Shown here: positions 53,450 to 62,377 of the stretch, in pieces | How the letters are laid out: each line of letters starts with the position of its first letter | Numbering within the stretch: the stretch's first letter is position 1 | Origin: an uncultured Roseburia sp. | Lineage (GTDB): Bacteria > Bacillota > Clostridia > Lachnospirales > Lachnospiraceae | NCBI GenBank assembly: GCA_947644305.1 | Contig: CANRYS010000011.1 | Coordinates: forward strand, 57,351-121,350 | Length of the DNA: 64,000 nt | Reading direction: 5' to 3' | Notes under the pieces: model-generated | What the model was told of the DNA's origin: nothing | Seen by the model: only the letters and a program-made list of their open reading frames with translations | Database searches by the model: none | Program-made: the position numbers and the translations under genes

Positions 53450-54334
53450 TTACGAATGATGAATCGGTACGGTGCTGTCGTCCATAGGAAGCAGCTCGTA
53501 CCCAGCAGCCTGCAAACTGTCAATCATAGCAGACAATGAGTCCGCCGTCATTTTTTTATCGGCAGAATCATATAAGAGCACGATTGAGGTGTCGTATTTC
53601 GCCACACCCTCCATGACAGAACGAACCATATCTTTCTTCGTCACGTTATCTGTGATCCCATTGGCAGCAATGACATTCCAATCGGCATATTGGACTCCCT
53701 GTTCCTTTAGAAAATCCGTGTACTGTTCAATTGGAAGTTGATTTACAGAATTGCTGCTCCCTCCAGGAAAGCGATAAAAGACAGGACGGACTCCTGTGAT
53801 CTTCTCCAGGTGATCAGAAATTCGATAAAAGTCCTTTTTAAATCCCTCCAGAGATCCATATACCTCTTTAAAAATATGAGAATAGGAGTGCATCCCAAGG
53901 GTATGCCCCTCTTTTACAATGCGCCGGTAGATATTCTGGGAAAATTCATCCTCCCTACCAATGGTAAAAAAGGTTGCCTTTACCTTTTTTTTCTTTAAAA
54001 TATTTAACACTCTCTCGGTCTGCTTGCTGGGTCCATCGTCAAAAGTAAGATAAACCCGCTTCGTTTTTTCTTCCTCAATGGCACTTCCCGTTACTATTTC
54101 CTTTTCCTTTGCGCTGACAATGTCTGCCATCGCCTCTTCTCTGCCGGTCTCCAGCTTATTTTCAGATATAATCGTTTCAATTCTATTCTCAAGTTTTTTT
54201 ACTCTGCTGAAAAGAACGATGGAAAGCACCACCGGCAGTATAAAAAGCAGGATACAAAGCACTACAATAATCTTCTTGATCCGTTTGACCCTCTTTTTTC
54301 TAAAATCTATATTATCTTTGGTTTCTTCCGCCAA
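53450..54334 (-). CDS. Membrane-anchored polysaccharide deacetylase (NodB fold)
   Basis: 294 residues. One N-terminal helix (IIVVLCILLFILPVVLSIVL) and a coiled stretch precede the CE4 domain. Metal and catalytic residues: VYLTFDDGPSKQ (Asp-Asp), the HSYSH pair, and FYRFPGGSSN (Arg). It should deacetylate peptidoglycan or a related polymer outside the cell. The start is a TTG at 54334, 7 nt after AAGGAGG; an earlier TTG overlaps that site. It lies 19 nt after the diguanylate cyclase gene. Confidence 0.9.
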   Translation of the reverse strand: MAEETKDNIDFRKKRVKRIKKIIVVLCILLFILPVVLSIVLFSRVKKLENRIETIISENKLETGREEAMADIVSAKEKEIVTGSAIEEEKTKRVYLTFDDGPSKQTERVLNILKKKKVKATFFTIGREDEFSQNIYRRIVKEGHTLGMHSYSHIFKEVYGSLEGFKKDFYRISDHLEKITGVRPVFYRFPGGSSNSVNQLPIEQYTDFLKEQGVQYADWNVIAANGITDNVTKKDMVRSVMEGVAKYDTSIVLLYDSADKKMTADSLSAMIDSLQAAGYELLPMDDSTVPIHHS

Positions 54335-54353
54335 AGTAGTTCCTCCTTCCAAA

Positions 54354-56285
54354 TTATGTCTCCCCTTCTCTTAACACACAGTCCCTGTGATTCTTTTTCT
54401 TATCCCTTTTTGTCTCATACAAATGTTCGTCACTTTTCACAATCGCCGCTTCAAGAGTGCTCTTGTGGGAGGTAGTAATCAAATACCAGCCACAACTGGC
54501 ACCGACAAGATACGGCCGCCCGCTATCCCTATTAAAATCCTCCAGATACTCATTAAATTTCTTCATAAATCCCTGTATTTTCTGCTTGTCATAATCCATC
54601 CCTGCTACAGAAAATTCGTCTCCTCCGATCCTCGCACATATATCCCCTGGCTCTGCTGCATTTAAAATCGCCTTTCCGATCGTCTGAAGCGCTATATCCC
54701 CCTGCTTGTGGCCAAATCTATCGTTTACAATCTTTAAATTATCCATATCAATCGAGAATATGGCCATCGTTCTTTTCTCCGACTGACTTTTGTCATAAAA
54801 ATCCCGGGAATTATTTTCAAATCCCCTTCGGTTCAAAAGTCCGGTGAGAGCATCGTGTACATACATATTGTTTAGTTCCTCCAGCAGTGCATTGGTCTTA
54901 TGTCTGAGACGCATACTTTCAAGAACATTTCCTAGAATCGCAAGCCAGCTATGAAAGGACTTGCCACAACTGTGTGTTCCTTCATAACTGATCGCAAAAT
55001 AACCAAAAGTCACATTCAGATTATGCAGTGGAAAAAAATAATAAATCATGGGGTCTTGTTCCACCGCTTCCTTTGGTAGCAAATCGGAGGTATCAAAAAC
55101 AGCAGTTTCTGTCTGAAGGATCTTTCCCTCCATCGCTGCTCCCACTGCCTGGCTCTGCTTTGGATATCCGTTTTTATCTGAAAAGTACTTGGGATACTGG
55201 CTGCCTTCCCCCTCTCCCAGACAGATAAAAAAGTTCTTGATAAAATTGTCTTCCACATCCAGCAGACGAGTATGGTTCACAATTTCCTGCGCCCGCTGTA
55301 CATCGGACATCTCCACAAACGTATAGGTGTTATATCGGATCAGATCCAGTATTTTTTCATATTCCTGACTCTGCCGCACCCTCTTTTTAATCGCGGTATC
55401 CATGTCTGTCCCCTCACAGCCACAGGAATCCCTTATAACAGGTTCCGTTCTAAGGGTCTGAACCCTTGGCACGTCCTCGCCATCCATCATGCGCTCTAAT
55501 GTTGCAAATGCCAGCTCACTCATCTTCTCCACTGGCATCGTAACTGTGGTGATTGGAGGCATATTGATCGTCGCCTCCCATATATCATCAAAGCCTGACA
55601 CAGCAATGTCCTTTGGCACAAGTTTACCAAAATTAACCAATTCATTACAAAGAGAAAGCGCCATATAATCATTGGCACAGACAACGGCCTGGGGCATTTC
55701 TGGTAGATTCGTGATAAAGTACTGCGCTGCCTCTCTGGAATATTTACGCCAGAAATCTCCATAAAACACATAATCTTCGTCAAAAGCGATACCACGGCTG
55801 GCAAGACCTTCTTTATAATCTGCCAATCTTACCAGGGCATCCGGATGATCCTTGGGGCCGCTGAAAAAGGCGATGCGGTGAAAGTGATGAACATCTACAA
55901 AATGCTGTACGATCTCTTTGATAGCGCCTTTGTTTTCTGCCAGTATACAGGGATACTCTTCCCAAGCTCTCCGCAGGGTCACCACCGGCTTCTTGGTGCG
56001 CTCTTTGAGGTACGCAAAAATCTGCTTTACAGCCTGCTCATTCTGAAACGTGTCGTGACAAATTATAAATCCGTCAAAATTTTCATAGGGAACCAAATTT
56101 ATAATGTTCGCTTCGCCAGCACCATTCTTCGTATACACTCCATAACATACAAAAAACGTAAAATAAGCAAGATTATACCCCTTCTCTCTGGCATAGGAAG
56201 TAAGCGTCCGGCAAACCTGTTCCTGGTAATGAGCCGCCACCTCACATAATATCACACACACGTTCTTTCTACCGTTATCAAACAT
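54354..56285 (-). CDS. Diguanylate cyclase with LacI-type sugar-binding sensor domain
   Basis: 643 residues. Residues 10-290 match the periplasmic-binding-like domain of LacI regulators (FDGFIICHDT, AVVCANDYMALSLCNELVNF, DIAVSGFDDIWEATINMPPI) but with neither helix-turn-helix nor signal peptide, so it is a cytoplasmic sensor. A GAF-like middle region follows, then GGDEF: HDALTGLLNRRGFENNSRDF and the active site RIGGDEFSVAGM. Binding of a small molecule would control c-di-GMP synthesis. The next gene is a polysaccharide deacetylase, a plausible surface-related partner. Confidence 0.9.
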   Translation of the reverse strand: MFDNGRKNVCVILCEVAAHYQEQVCRTLTSYAREKGYNLAYFTFFVCYGVYTKNGAGEANIINLVPYENFDGFIICHDTFQNEQAVKQIFAYLKERTKKPVVTLRRAWEEYPCILAENKGAIKEIVQHFVDVHHFHRIAFFSGPKDHPDALVRLADYKEGLASRGIAFDEDYVFYGDFWRKYSREAAQYFITNLPEMPQAVVCANDYMALSLCNELVNFGKLVPKDIAVSGFDDIWEATINMPPITTVTMPVEKMSELAFATLERMMDGEDVPRVQTLRTEPVIRDSCGCEGTDMDTAIKKRVRQSQEYEKILDLIRYNTYTFVEMSDVQRAQEIVNHTRLLDVEDNFIKNFFICLGEGEGSQYPKYFSDKNGYPKQSQAVGAAMEGKILQTETAVFDTSDLLPKEAVEQDPMIYYFFPLHNLNVTFGYFAISYEGTHSCGKSFHSWLAILGNVLESMRLRHKTNALLEELNNMYVHDALTGLLNRRGFENNSRDFYDKSQSEKRTMAIFSIDMDNLKIVNDRFGHKQGDIALQTIGKAILNAAEPGDICARIGGDEFSVAGMDYDKQKIQGFMKKFNEYLEDFNRDSGRPYLVGASCGWYLITTSHKSTLEAAIVKSDEHLYETKRDKKKNHRDCVLREGET

Positions 56286-56340
56286 AGTTCCAACCCCACT
56301 GTAAAACCATTCATTCATTTGTATATATATATACAGACTC

Positions 56341-56369
56341 ATTATACATGATTTCCCCGAAATTGCCAA
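56341..56369 (-). promoter_or_regulatory. Predicted promoter of the diguanylate cyclase gene
   Basis: TTGGCA (56364-56369) and TATAAT (56341-56346) on the minus strand with a 17-nt spacer, about 56 nt before the ATG. A GTATATATATATAC palindrome lies in the leader. Confidence 0.68.
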
Positions 56370-56442
56370 TATAAATTTTCTATTATCTTACTTTTTCCCT
56401 GTCGGGGCAATCTAGCCCCATACTTTCAGGAACATTGGCGGT

Positions 56443-57894
56443 TTATTTCCACTGGTTTTTATCCAGTAGCTCCTCCCTCGCATGATAATATCCAATACTC
56501 ATGTCCAAATAATGTCTGTGGGGATTGACAAATCTTTGCTCTTCTTCCCAGATTTCTGTCTCCAACTGTTCTTTTACGTATGCCCGGATGCTCTCCAGAC
56601 TCCGAAAGGGTGCTACCCGTTTTCCATTCCGAATCACTTCCCGGTGCAGTTTTTTCGCCCGACAGTTGGTGAAAGACCGCTTTTTCCAAGGTTTCTGCGG
56701 ATCGATATAGGGATACTCTTTCGACAGATCCACAGCTTCTCCCCCTGCCGTCAAAAGATCCGCCACCGCATGTCCCGTGTCATCATAGATACGGTAAACA
56801 TCTTTCTTCCCTGGATTGGTAATCTTTTCAATATTTTCTGATACCTTTATTCTCGGAGTACATACCCCATTCTGTTCTACCGCTGCTAGTTTGTAAACAG
56901 CTCCAAAAACTGGATCACTCTTCGCTGTAATCAGACGTTCTCCCACTCCAAATGCATCGATACAACCTCCCTGCTCCAAAAGAGAGGTGATGGTAGATTC
57001 ATCCAGGCTGTTCGATGCAATAATCATGCAGTCTTCCATGCCTTCCGCATCCAGCATCCGCCGTACCTTTTTCGACAGATAGGCCAGATCTCCCGAATCC
57101 AGACGCACCCCCTTTAACCGCTTCCCCTTGGGATTCAGCACCGCCCTGGCCGCCCGAATGGCATTGGGGACACCGGAATGAAGAACATCATAGGTATCCA
57201 CAAGAAACTGGGCGGAATCAGGATACTGCTCCGCATACCGGCAGAACGCGGTATATTCATCGCCATAACACATCACCCAACTGTGGGCCATCGTCCCCGA
57301 CACGGGAATCCCAAACTGCTTTCCCGCCATCACCGTGGCGGTACTATCTACTCCGCCGATATAAGCCGCCCTGGCGCCATAGACTGCCGCATCGATATTA
57401 TGGGACCTCCTTGCCCCAAAATCCAGCACCCCACGTCCTTTGGCGGCCCGCACGATCCGCTGTGCCTTGGTAGCGATCAGGGACTGATGATTGATCTGAG
57501 TCAAAATAGCCGTCTCCACCAGTTGGGCATCGATCAGGGGAGCGTGTACGATCAACACTGGTTCATTGGGATACATGATCGTCCCCTCAGGAAAAGCCGA
57601 TATGTCCCCACGAAAATGATATCCTCTTAAAAACTCTAAAAATGGCTCACTGAACAGGTGCAGGGAACGAAAATACTCAATATCATCTTCCTCAAAATGC
57701 ACCCCCTCAATGTATTCAACCACCTGTTCCAGCCCGGCGAAGATAGCAAATCCACCGCTATCCGGATTTTTACGGTAAAACACCTCGAAAGTACCCCAGT
57801 CATCTGCGGATGAATCCTCAAAATACCCGTTTGCCATGGTCATCTCATACAAATCCATCATCATGCTAATATTTCTCACTTCAAATTGTGACAT
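56443..57894 (-). CDS. pncB: Nicotinate phosphoribosyltransferase
   Basis: 483 residues. It makes nicotinate mononucleotide, the first committed step of the NAD salvage pathway. DLYEMTMANGYFE, VLDFGARRSHNIDAAVYGAR (the PRPP/base region with His), SGTMAHSWVMCYGDE and VRLDSGDLAYLSKKVRRMLD are conserved. It is 6 nt downstream of the nicotinamidase gene, so the two salvage steps are cotranscribed. Confidence 0.96.
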   Translation of the reverse strand: MSQFEVRNISMMMDLYEMTMANGYFEDSSADDWGTFEVFYRKNPDSGGFAIFAGLEQVVEYIEGVHFEEDDIEYFRSLHLFSEPFLEFLRGYHFRGDISAFPEGTIMYPNEPVLIVHAPLIDAQLVETAILTQINHQSLIATKAQRIVRAAKGRGVLDFGARRSHNIDAAVYGARAAYIGGVDSTATVMAGKQFGIPVSGTMAHSWVMCYGDEYTAFCRYAEQYPDSAQFLVDTYDVLHSGVPNAIRAARAVLNPKGKRLKGVRLDSGDLAYLSKKVRRMLDAEGMEDCMIIASNSLDESTITSLLEQGGCIDAFGVGERLITAKSDPVFGAVYKLAAVEQNGVCTPRIKVSENIEKITNPGKKDVYRIYDDTGHAVADLLTAGGEAVDLSKEYPYIDPQKPWKKRSFTNCRAKKLHREVIRNGKRVAPFRSLESIRAYVKEQLETEIWEEEQRFVNPHRHYLDMSIGYYHAREELLDKNQWK

Positions 57895-57900
57895 TGCTTT

Positions 57901-58437
57901 TTACCTCCTTATCATGATCTGACAGCTCTCCATCGTCTGTAGTGCCGCCTCATGGAGCTGTGGGGTCACTCCTGCGCAGCAGGAAGAATCTACAGATATC
58001 AGAACCTCCGGCAAATATGCCTTTAGCAAAATCGCATTGGAAACAACGCAGATATCGGTACACACCCCGATCAATTCCACAGATTCGATGGGCTGCTGCT
58101 TATGTTCCCGTTTCAACGCTTCTGCCATCTCCACAGAGGCGAATGTGTTCTTTTCATATATTTGTATTTGGGCTGGTTTTTCATCCTGTAGCTGCTCCAG
58201 TTCACGGATCAACTGTCCTCCATACGTATCTGCTACACAGTGGGTTACCGGAAGCAATCTGCCCTCCTGGGTAAAAAGATAATCAGATCCATGAGTATCT
58301 TTTGTGTATATGACCTGCCCTGAAAAATCTCTTATTTTTTTTATCACAGAGGGAATGATCTTTCTCGCCTCATCTGTTCCCAGAGCTCCTTCTACAAAAT
58401 CATTTTGCATATCTACAACCACCAAATACCGGCTCAT
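57901..58437 (-). CDS. pncA: Nicotinamidase (cysteine hydrolase family)
   Basis: 178 residues. It deaminates nicotinamide to nicotinate, which the next gene product uses. The triad is Asp in VVDMQNDFVEGALG, Lys in YEKNTFAS and Cys in GVCTDICVVSNA. The metal-binding region YTKDTHGSDYL has Asp and His but lacks the longer D-H-H spacing of E. coli PncA, so the precise substrate is inferred from the operon with pncB. GGAGGG lies before the ATG, which overlaps the stop of the small gene upstream. Confidence 0.9.
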   Translation of the reverse strand: MSRYLVVVDMQNDFVEGALGTDEARKIIPSVIKKIRDFSGQVIYTKDTHGSDYLFTQEGRLLPVTHCVADTYGGQLIRELEQLQDEKPAQIQIYEKNTFASVEMAEALKREHKQQPIESVELIGVCTDICVVSNAILLKAYLPEVLISVDSSCCAGVTPQLHEAALQTMESCQIMIRR

Positions 58438-58601
58438 AGTTTCCCTCCCTTCGATTTATCTTTTATTATCTGACAGAATACTTTGTGCCATTCACATTTT
58501 AAAATATAATATAAAAAAACTGCCAAAGCAAGCGCTAAAAAGGCAGCCGCATAAATACGACTGCCCTTTAATAGCACCAGATACAACAAAAACGCTTCCA
58601 T
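58434..58601 (-). CDS. Small single-helix membrane protein, 55 residues, overlapping pncA
   Basis: The frame reads MEAFLLYLVLLKGSRIYAAA, then FLALALAVFLYYILKCEWHK and a basic tail, with one clear membrane helix. Its TGA overlaps the pncA ATG by 4 nt (ATGA), a layout typical of coupled genes, and pncA's ribosome site lies inside it. Against it, no ribosome site precedes the ATG, which begins 3 nt after the stop of the Ig-like protein gene; coupling by reinitiation is possible. No homologue is recognised. Confidence 0.45.
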   Translation of the reverse strand: MEAFLLYLVLLKGSRIYAAAFLALALAVFLYYILKCEWHKVFCQIIKDKSKGGKL

Positions 58602-58604
58602 TTA

Positions 58605-59525
58605 CTATGACAAAAATTTTCCATCCAGTTTATAATACCATTTATTATCTTGATTAACGAAAGCCTTGCAGCGATCAAACCCATTTGCATTAAGGCCATT
58701 CACAACACAACTGATGCGAAATGAAAAACCTGACGAATCCTTTTCTGTTTGGTGAATCTTTATGAATACCCCACCTTGAAAAACAAATCCATAGGTATCA
58801 TCCTCTACAATACTTCCCTCTTCTTTTAATTCATCCTTTGTTTTTTGTACTGTCTCTTTTCCATATTTCTCAGCTATAAGTCCGGCTAAAATCTGCTTAT
58901 CAGAAACGGATAGGCTGATACTGTCAGACAAATCGATAGCAATTCGATTTACTGTACCTGCATTTATCATAGCTGAAAACTCTTTTGTAATAATATCAAA
59001 ATACATTTCTGACAGACAATCAAATGTCTCAATATCATTTACAGGTTCTTTCGATGGTTCTGGTGAATGCTTCGGCGGTTCTGGCGTAACTATAGGAACC
59101 ACAGGATTCTCTGTTTTTTGGGGAACCGGGGGATTTACCGTATAAGATGGCTTTTTCTTTTCCTTTTTATACTCCTGAACTGTGACCGTGACGGTCGTTT
59201 TTATACGCTTATTCTTCTTTGAAACAATAACGATCTTTGCCTTCCCAGCCTTTTTCCCTTTTACCACTCCCTGTTTACTTACCGTGGCAACCTTTTTCTT
59301 ATTAGACTTATATGTTACTGCCTTACCAAGCTTTGACGGATTTACTTTTTTTACTTTTAACTTATATTCACTCCCGGGAGTCAGTGTGATCTTCGACTGA
59401 TTCATAATGATCTTCTTGCCTTTTGACGCGGCCTGGATATTGACTTCATTTCTTAAAACACACGTAGAAACCAACGCTAGTATCATGATGAAACATACGG
59501 GTACTTTCATAACTTGTTTCTTCAT
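58605..59525 (-). CDS. Secreted protein with Ig-like (Big_2) domain and Pro-rich linker
   Basis: 306 residues. Signal peptide KVPVCFIMILALVSTCVLRN, cut near IQAASK. Residues 35-120 form a Big_2 domain (KVNPSKLGKAVTYKSNKKKV; VATVSKQGVVKGKKAGKAKI). A Pro/Thr/Glu linker (TENPVVPIVTPEPP) leads to a C-terminal domain of about 130 residues (TVNRIAIDLSDSISLSVSDK; YGFVFQGGVFIKIH) of unknown type. GGAAGGAG lies before the ATG at 59525. Similar in plan to the secreted protein at 2422-3222. Confidence 0.85.
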   Translation of the reverse strand: MKKQVMKVPVCFIMILALVSTCVLRNEVNIQAASKGKKIIMNQSKITLTPGSEYKLKVKKVNPSKLGKAVTYKSNKKKVATVSKQGVVKGKKAGKAKIVIVSKKNKRIKTTVTVTVQEYKKEKKKPSYTVNPPVPQKTENPVVPIVTPEPPKHSPEPSKEPVNDIETFDCLSEMYFDIITKEFSAMINAGTVNRIAIDLSDSISLSVSDKQILAGLIAEKYGKETVQKTKDELKEEGSIVEDDTYGFVFQGGVFIKIHQTEKDSSGFSFRISCVVNGLNANGFDRCKAFVNQDNKWYYKLDGKFLS

Positions 59526-59665
59526 TTTTTCACTCCTTCCACCTTTTTCAAGCACTAATTAATAATTACATTAGTTTTTTATTGTCTACTTTACGGAGAG
59601 TGGTTCAATTATCCGCCCCCCTTTTGTAAACTCGATGGCATGAAAAACATTTTAATAATCATTTG

Positions 59666-60850
59666 CTAGCCAAAAATTATGTTAGTATTATTAATATTTC
59701 GTTGTCTTACCTTATTAGCAAAATATTGTTCCACAAAACGATACCGATCGCCATAATAATTTAAAAAATTATACGCAAAAGGATTACTAAAAGGCGAACA
59801 AATATTTACCACAGTCATAAACTGTACAAATGACACAGGAGTACCACCAGTATCACCATAATTATCATTAACAAAGCAACTAAAAGCCCTCTTCATAGTA
59901 TCCCAGGAACCAAATTCTTTGATCCCATTGAGAAACATATAAGTCAATCCATCATTGTTGTATTTCATTGGATCAGCCCCAATGGTCTTAGTATACGATC
60001 CATTCGATCCAGAATAATAAAAATCCACTATATCTGAATATTTAGTTACAATTTTATCTCCGATCTTAACTCTAAAATTCCCATCTCGCTCATAAAATAC
60101 ATACGCCATCTTAAAATTTGCAAAAAATTCAGCATCAAATGTCCATATATTATCAAGATCAAACAAATGCCCTATTTCATGCAATGTTCCAAAATACCAG
60201 TCATCATATTTGCTAATTTGTTTTAATCCATCCGCAATATAATCTTCATTCCAATAAATTGTACTTGTATTAGGATACACCCACATACCACCTATATCCT
60301 CAGAACTTGATACAATATTTATTTTTCTCCCATTATTAGGTTTTGCCCCCACTAAATTGTAATATGAATCATAGGCAGCATCTAAATGATTCAGCCAGCG
60401 CTTTAAATTATTATAGGTTATATTTCCTTTCAGATACGTTTTATAATCTAAATCAATACTAACATGTTTTCCTTCTGGAATGCCTGCTGTATAGGCAACC
60501 AAAAATTCAGTAAATTGAACATCGGATTCTCCATCTCCATATAAAATTGTAACATAATATAAAGCATCAGGTTTAGATAATTTTGTAAAAGTATATGTAT
60601 GTGTTCCCTTTGAATACATAATAGGTGATGTACTAGTCGCACCCGAATTATATTGGTCATGAATTTCTACCCTATTATATTGAGAATTAAATGTAAAGGT
60701 AACTCTTATGGTAATAGAATCCCATGTACTATCTACAATTTCATATTCAGGCATATCGGATGCTGCCTGTACATAGGAGCACGGTAATACAACTGCCAAT
60801 AAAACAAACAGGCCTCCTAAAAGAATTAAGTTTGCTGCACATTTTTTCAT
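59666..60850 (-). CDS. Secreted zinc metalloprotease, M60-like (enhancin/mucinase type)
   Basis: 394 residues. A signal peptide ends at VQA-AS (about 29). Residues 33-125 look like an Ig/fibronectin-type domain (SITIRVTFTFNSQYNRVEIH). The metal site is GTLHEIGHLFDLDN (HEIGH, residues 224-228) with a downstream Glu in TFDAEFFANF (Glu241), the gluzincin pattern HExxH-(12)-E of M60-like peptidases, which cleave mucins. The family call rests on this pattern and size. It lacks a carbohydrate-binding or anchor domain. AAAGGGG precedes the ATG. AT-rich relative to its neighbours, suggesting transfer. Confidence 0.8.
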   Translation of the reverse strand: MKKCAANLILLGGLFVLLAVVLPCSYVQAASDMPEYEIVDSTWDSITIRVTFTFNSQYNRVEIHDQYNSGATSTSPIMYSKGTHTYTFTKLSKPDALYYVTILYGDGESDVQFTEFLVAYTAGIPEGKHVSIDLDYKTYLKGNITYNNLKRWLNHLDAAYDSYYNLVGAKPNNGRKINIVSSSEDIGGMWVYPNTSTIYWNEDYIADGLKQISKYDDWYFGTLHEIGHLFDLDNIWTFDAEFFANFKMAYVFYERDGNFRVKIGDKIVTKYSDIVDFYYSGSNGSYTKTIGADPMKYNNDGLTYMFLNGIKEFGSWDTMKRAFSCFVNDNYGDTGGTPVSFVQFMTVVNICSPFSNPFAYNFLNYYGDRYRFVEQYFANKVRQRNINNTNIIFG

Positions 60851-60878
60851 AATAAAAACCCCTTTCCTTTTTGTTATA

Positions 60879-60907
60879 ATTTTACTCTATTTATTCGCCT
60901 GTTGCAA
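60879..60907 (-). promoter_or_regulatory. Predicted promoter of the M60-like protease gene
   Basis: TTGCAA (60902-60907) and TAAAAT (60879-60884) on the minus strand with a 17-nt spacer, about 30 nt upstream of the ATG. Confidence 0.6.
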
Positions 60908-61059
60908 GTATTTTCTGGATATATCTACCATTTATTTTTTGAAAATACCATAATATGTATAAATATTACATCAAATTTTTTACTATTTATACATTGATAT
61001 AAATAATAAGACAATTTATACTAATTCTTGACCGAAATTTATGAATAAACTGCCAATTG

Positions 61060-61110
61060 AAAGAGGGAGTCAGAACGAGCAGTAATACTGTCCGTCCCGG
61101 CTCCCTCTTT
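61060..61110 (-). terminator. Large hairpin after the SDR gene
   Basis: Perfect 10-bp stem AAAGAGGGAG / CTCCCTCTTT (61060-61069, 61101-61110) with a 31-nt loop containing CAGT/ACTG. It lies 53 nt after the SDR stop. The downstream T run is short, so it may need help to terminate. Confidence 0.6.
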
Positions 61111-61162
61111 ACTCTCGCTGATATGTTATCTGCCTGCTTTATCAAAAGCACAGCCAATCAGA

Positions 61163-62062
61163 TCAGGAGCCAACGATGGTTCCTCCATTTGGATGAAGCA
61201 CCTGGCCCGTCATATAGCTTGCGTCCTCCGAGGCTAGAAATACATAACAGGACGATACCTCGCAGGGCTGCCCCGCTCTCTTCATCGGAACCTCTGAAGT
61301 CTTTGATCCAAACGTAGTTACCTCTTCTGCCGAATAAGATGCCGGGATCAGCGGCGTCCAAATGGGACCAGGAGCTACGGCATTTACTCGGATTCCCTTT
61401 TCGACAAGAGACAGTGAAAGTGATCTTGTCAGGGCGACGATGGCTCCCTTAGTAGAACTGTAATCGATCAGATCCTTGTTGCCCTCATAAGCTGTAACCG
61501 ACGTCGTATTAATGATGGAACACCCCTTTTTCATATACGGCAGAGCATACTGAATCAAATAAAAGAAGGAAAATACATTATTTCTGAAAGTGAACTCCAA
61601 CTGTTCATGGGAAATATCCAGTATACTCCTCTGTATATACTGAACCGCGTGGTTATTTACGAGAATATCCAGGCTCCCAAAAGAATCAACTGTTTTCTCA
61701 ACACACATTTTAGCAAAAGCAGGATCTTTCAAGTCACCTTTTAAAAGCAGACATCTGCCACCCAGCTCTTCGATCCGGCCTGCGGTATCTCTGGCATCCC
61801 TCTCTTCGTCATAATAAACAAGGGCAACACAGGCGCCTTCTTTCACAAAATCATAGGCAATGGCTCTTCCTATACCGCTGTCACCTCCGGTGATCAGCGC
61901 TGTCTTTTTGTCTAATTTCCGGTTTGGCTTGCAGCATTCAGATACCGGCTGAGGTTCCATTATATATTGAAACCCTGGCTGTTCCTTCTGATGCTGCGGT
62001 GGAAATGATGTGGGAAAATCTTTACAGGCATCTGGTGTATGATAATTGTTAAATGAATTCAT
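61163..62062 (-). CDS. SDR family oxidoreductase, general-stress-protein-39 type
   Basis: 299 residues. A Pro/Gln-rich N-terminal extension (FPPQHQKEQPGFQYIMEPQP) as in the YdaD/YhxC stress proteins precedes the Rossmann domain. TALITGGDSGIGRAIAYDFV binds NAD(P), NNHAVQ is the structural motif, and the catalytic residues are Ser in NTTSVTAYEG and YSSTK. The substrate is unknown; relatives act in desiccation or ethanol stress. GGAGG is 8 nt before the ATG at 62062. The start codon and part of the ribosome site are inside a long inverted repeat. Confidence 0.93.
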   Translation of the reverse strand: MNSFNNYHTPDACKDFPTSFPPQHQKEQPGFQYIMEPQPVSECCKPNRKLDKKTALITGGDSGIGRAIAYDFVKEGACVALVYYDEERDARDTAGRIEELGGRCLLLKGDLKDPAFAKMCVEKTVDSFGSLDILVNNHAVQYIQRSILDISHEQLEFTFRNNVFSFFYLIQYALPYMKKGCSIINTTSVTAYEGNKDLIDYSSTKGAIVALTRSLSLSLVEKGIRVNAVAPGPIWTPLIPASYSAEEVTTFGSKTSEVPMKRAGQPCEVSSCYVFLASEDASYMTGQVLHPNGGTIVGS

Positions 62063-62105
62063 AGTCTGACCCTCCATGTAATATGTTATGCGGGATCAGA
62101 CTATG
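62060..62105 (-). promoter_or_regulatory. Inverted repeat sequestering the SDR start codon
   Basis: In the transcript CATAGTCTGA (62105-62096) pairs with TCAGACTATG (62069-62060), extended by CCC/GGG with one bulged base. The ATG is in the 3' arm and the GGG of the ribosome site in the stem. It may regulate translation, or be a protein operator in the DNA. Confidence 0.55.
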
Positions 62106-62137
62106 ATGTTAAAACCCTGACCAGGAAGTGTACTCAG

Positions 62138-62377
62138 CTATCTCACCTTCACTAACTCTATGCCCTCTTTCCTGCCAAGATCGCGGCTGTATTTCTTGCT
62201 GACCGGATTATTCCAATGTTCAAGAACACCGAGATTGGTTACCTTTTTCCCATTCCCATTTTTATATGTGTTTCCTGACGGCGCCTTTTTTACCAGCGCT
62301 GCCTCATGGAGATAATTCTCCACCGTGGCATTATTCTTCAAACTGTCATTTTCTTTCGTAACAACTGGCTCATTCAT
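62138..62377 (-). CDS. Small basic hypothetical protein (start uncertain)
   Basis: 79 residues from the first ATG (MNEPVVTKENDSLKNNATVE to EGIELVKVR); Asn/Lys-rich and soluble, not recognised. The same frame stays open upstream for about 30 more codons (FPDQIHFGFNTEAGDEREKA) to an AAAGGAG site at about 62478-62484, but no ATG, GTG or TTG is at the right place there, and the ATG at 62377 has no ribosome site. Either the start codon was lost or a rare one is used. It lies between the DUF5713-like gene and the SDR gene, same strand. Confidence 0.6.
   Translation of the reverse strand: MNEPVVTKENDSLKNNATVENYLHEAALVKKAPSGNTYKNGNGKKVTNLGVLEHWNNPVSKKYSRDLGRKEGIELVKVR

Larger units (their letters stand above)
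60851..61162. other. AT-rich interval between the M60-like and SDR genes
   Basis: About 310 bp with no credible gene. It holds the M60 promoter (60879-60907), a very AT-rich stretch (60910-61030) and the large hairpin ending the SDR transcript (61060-61110). Confidence 0.6.
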
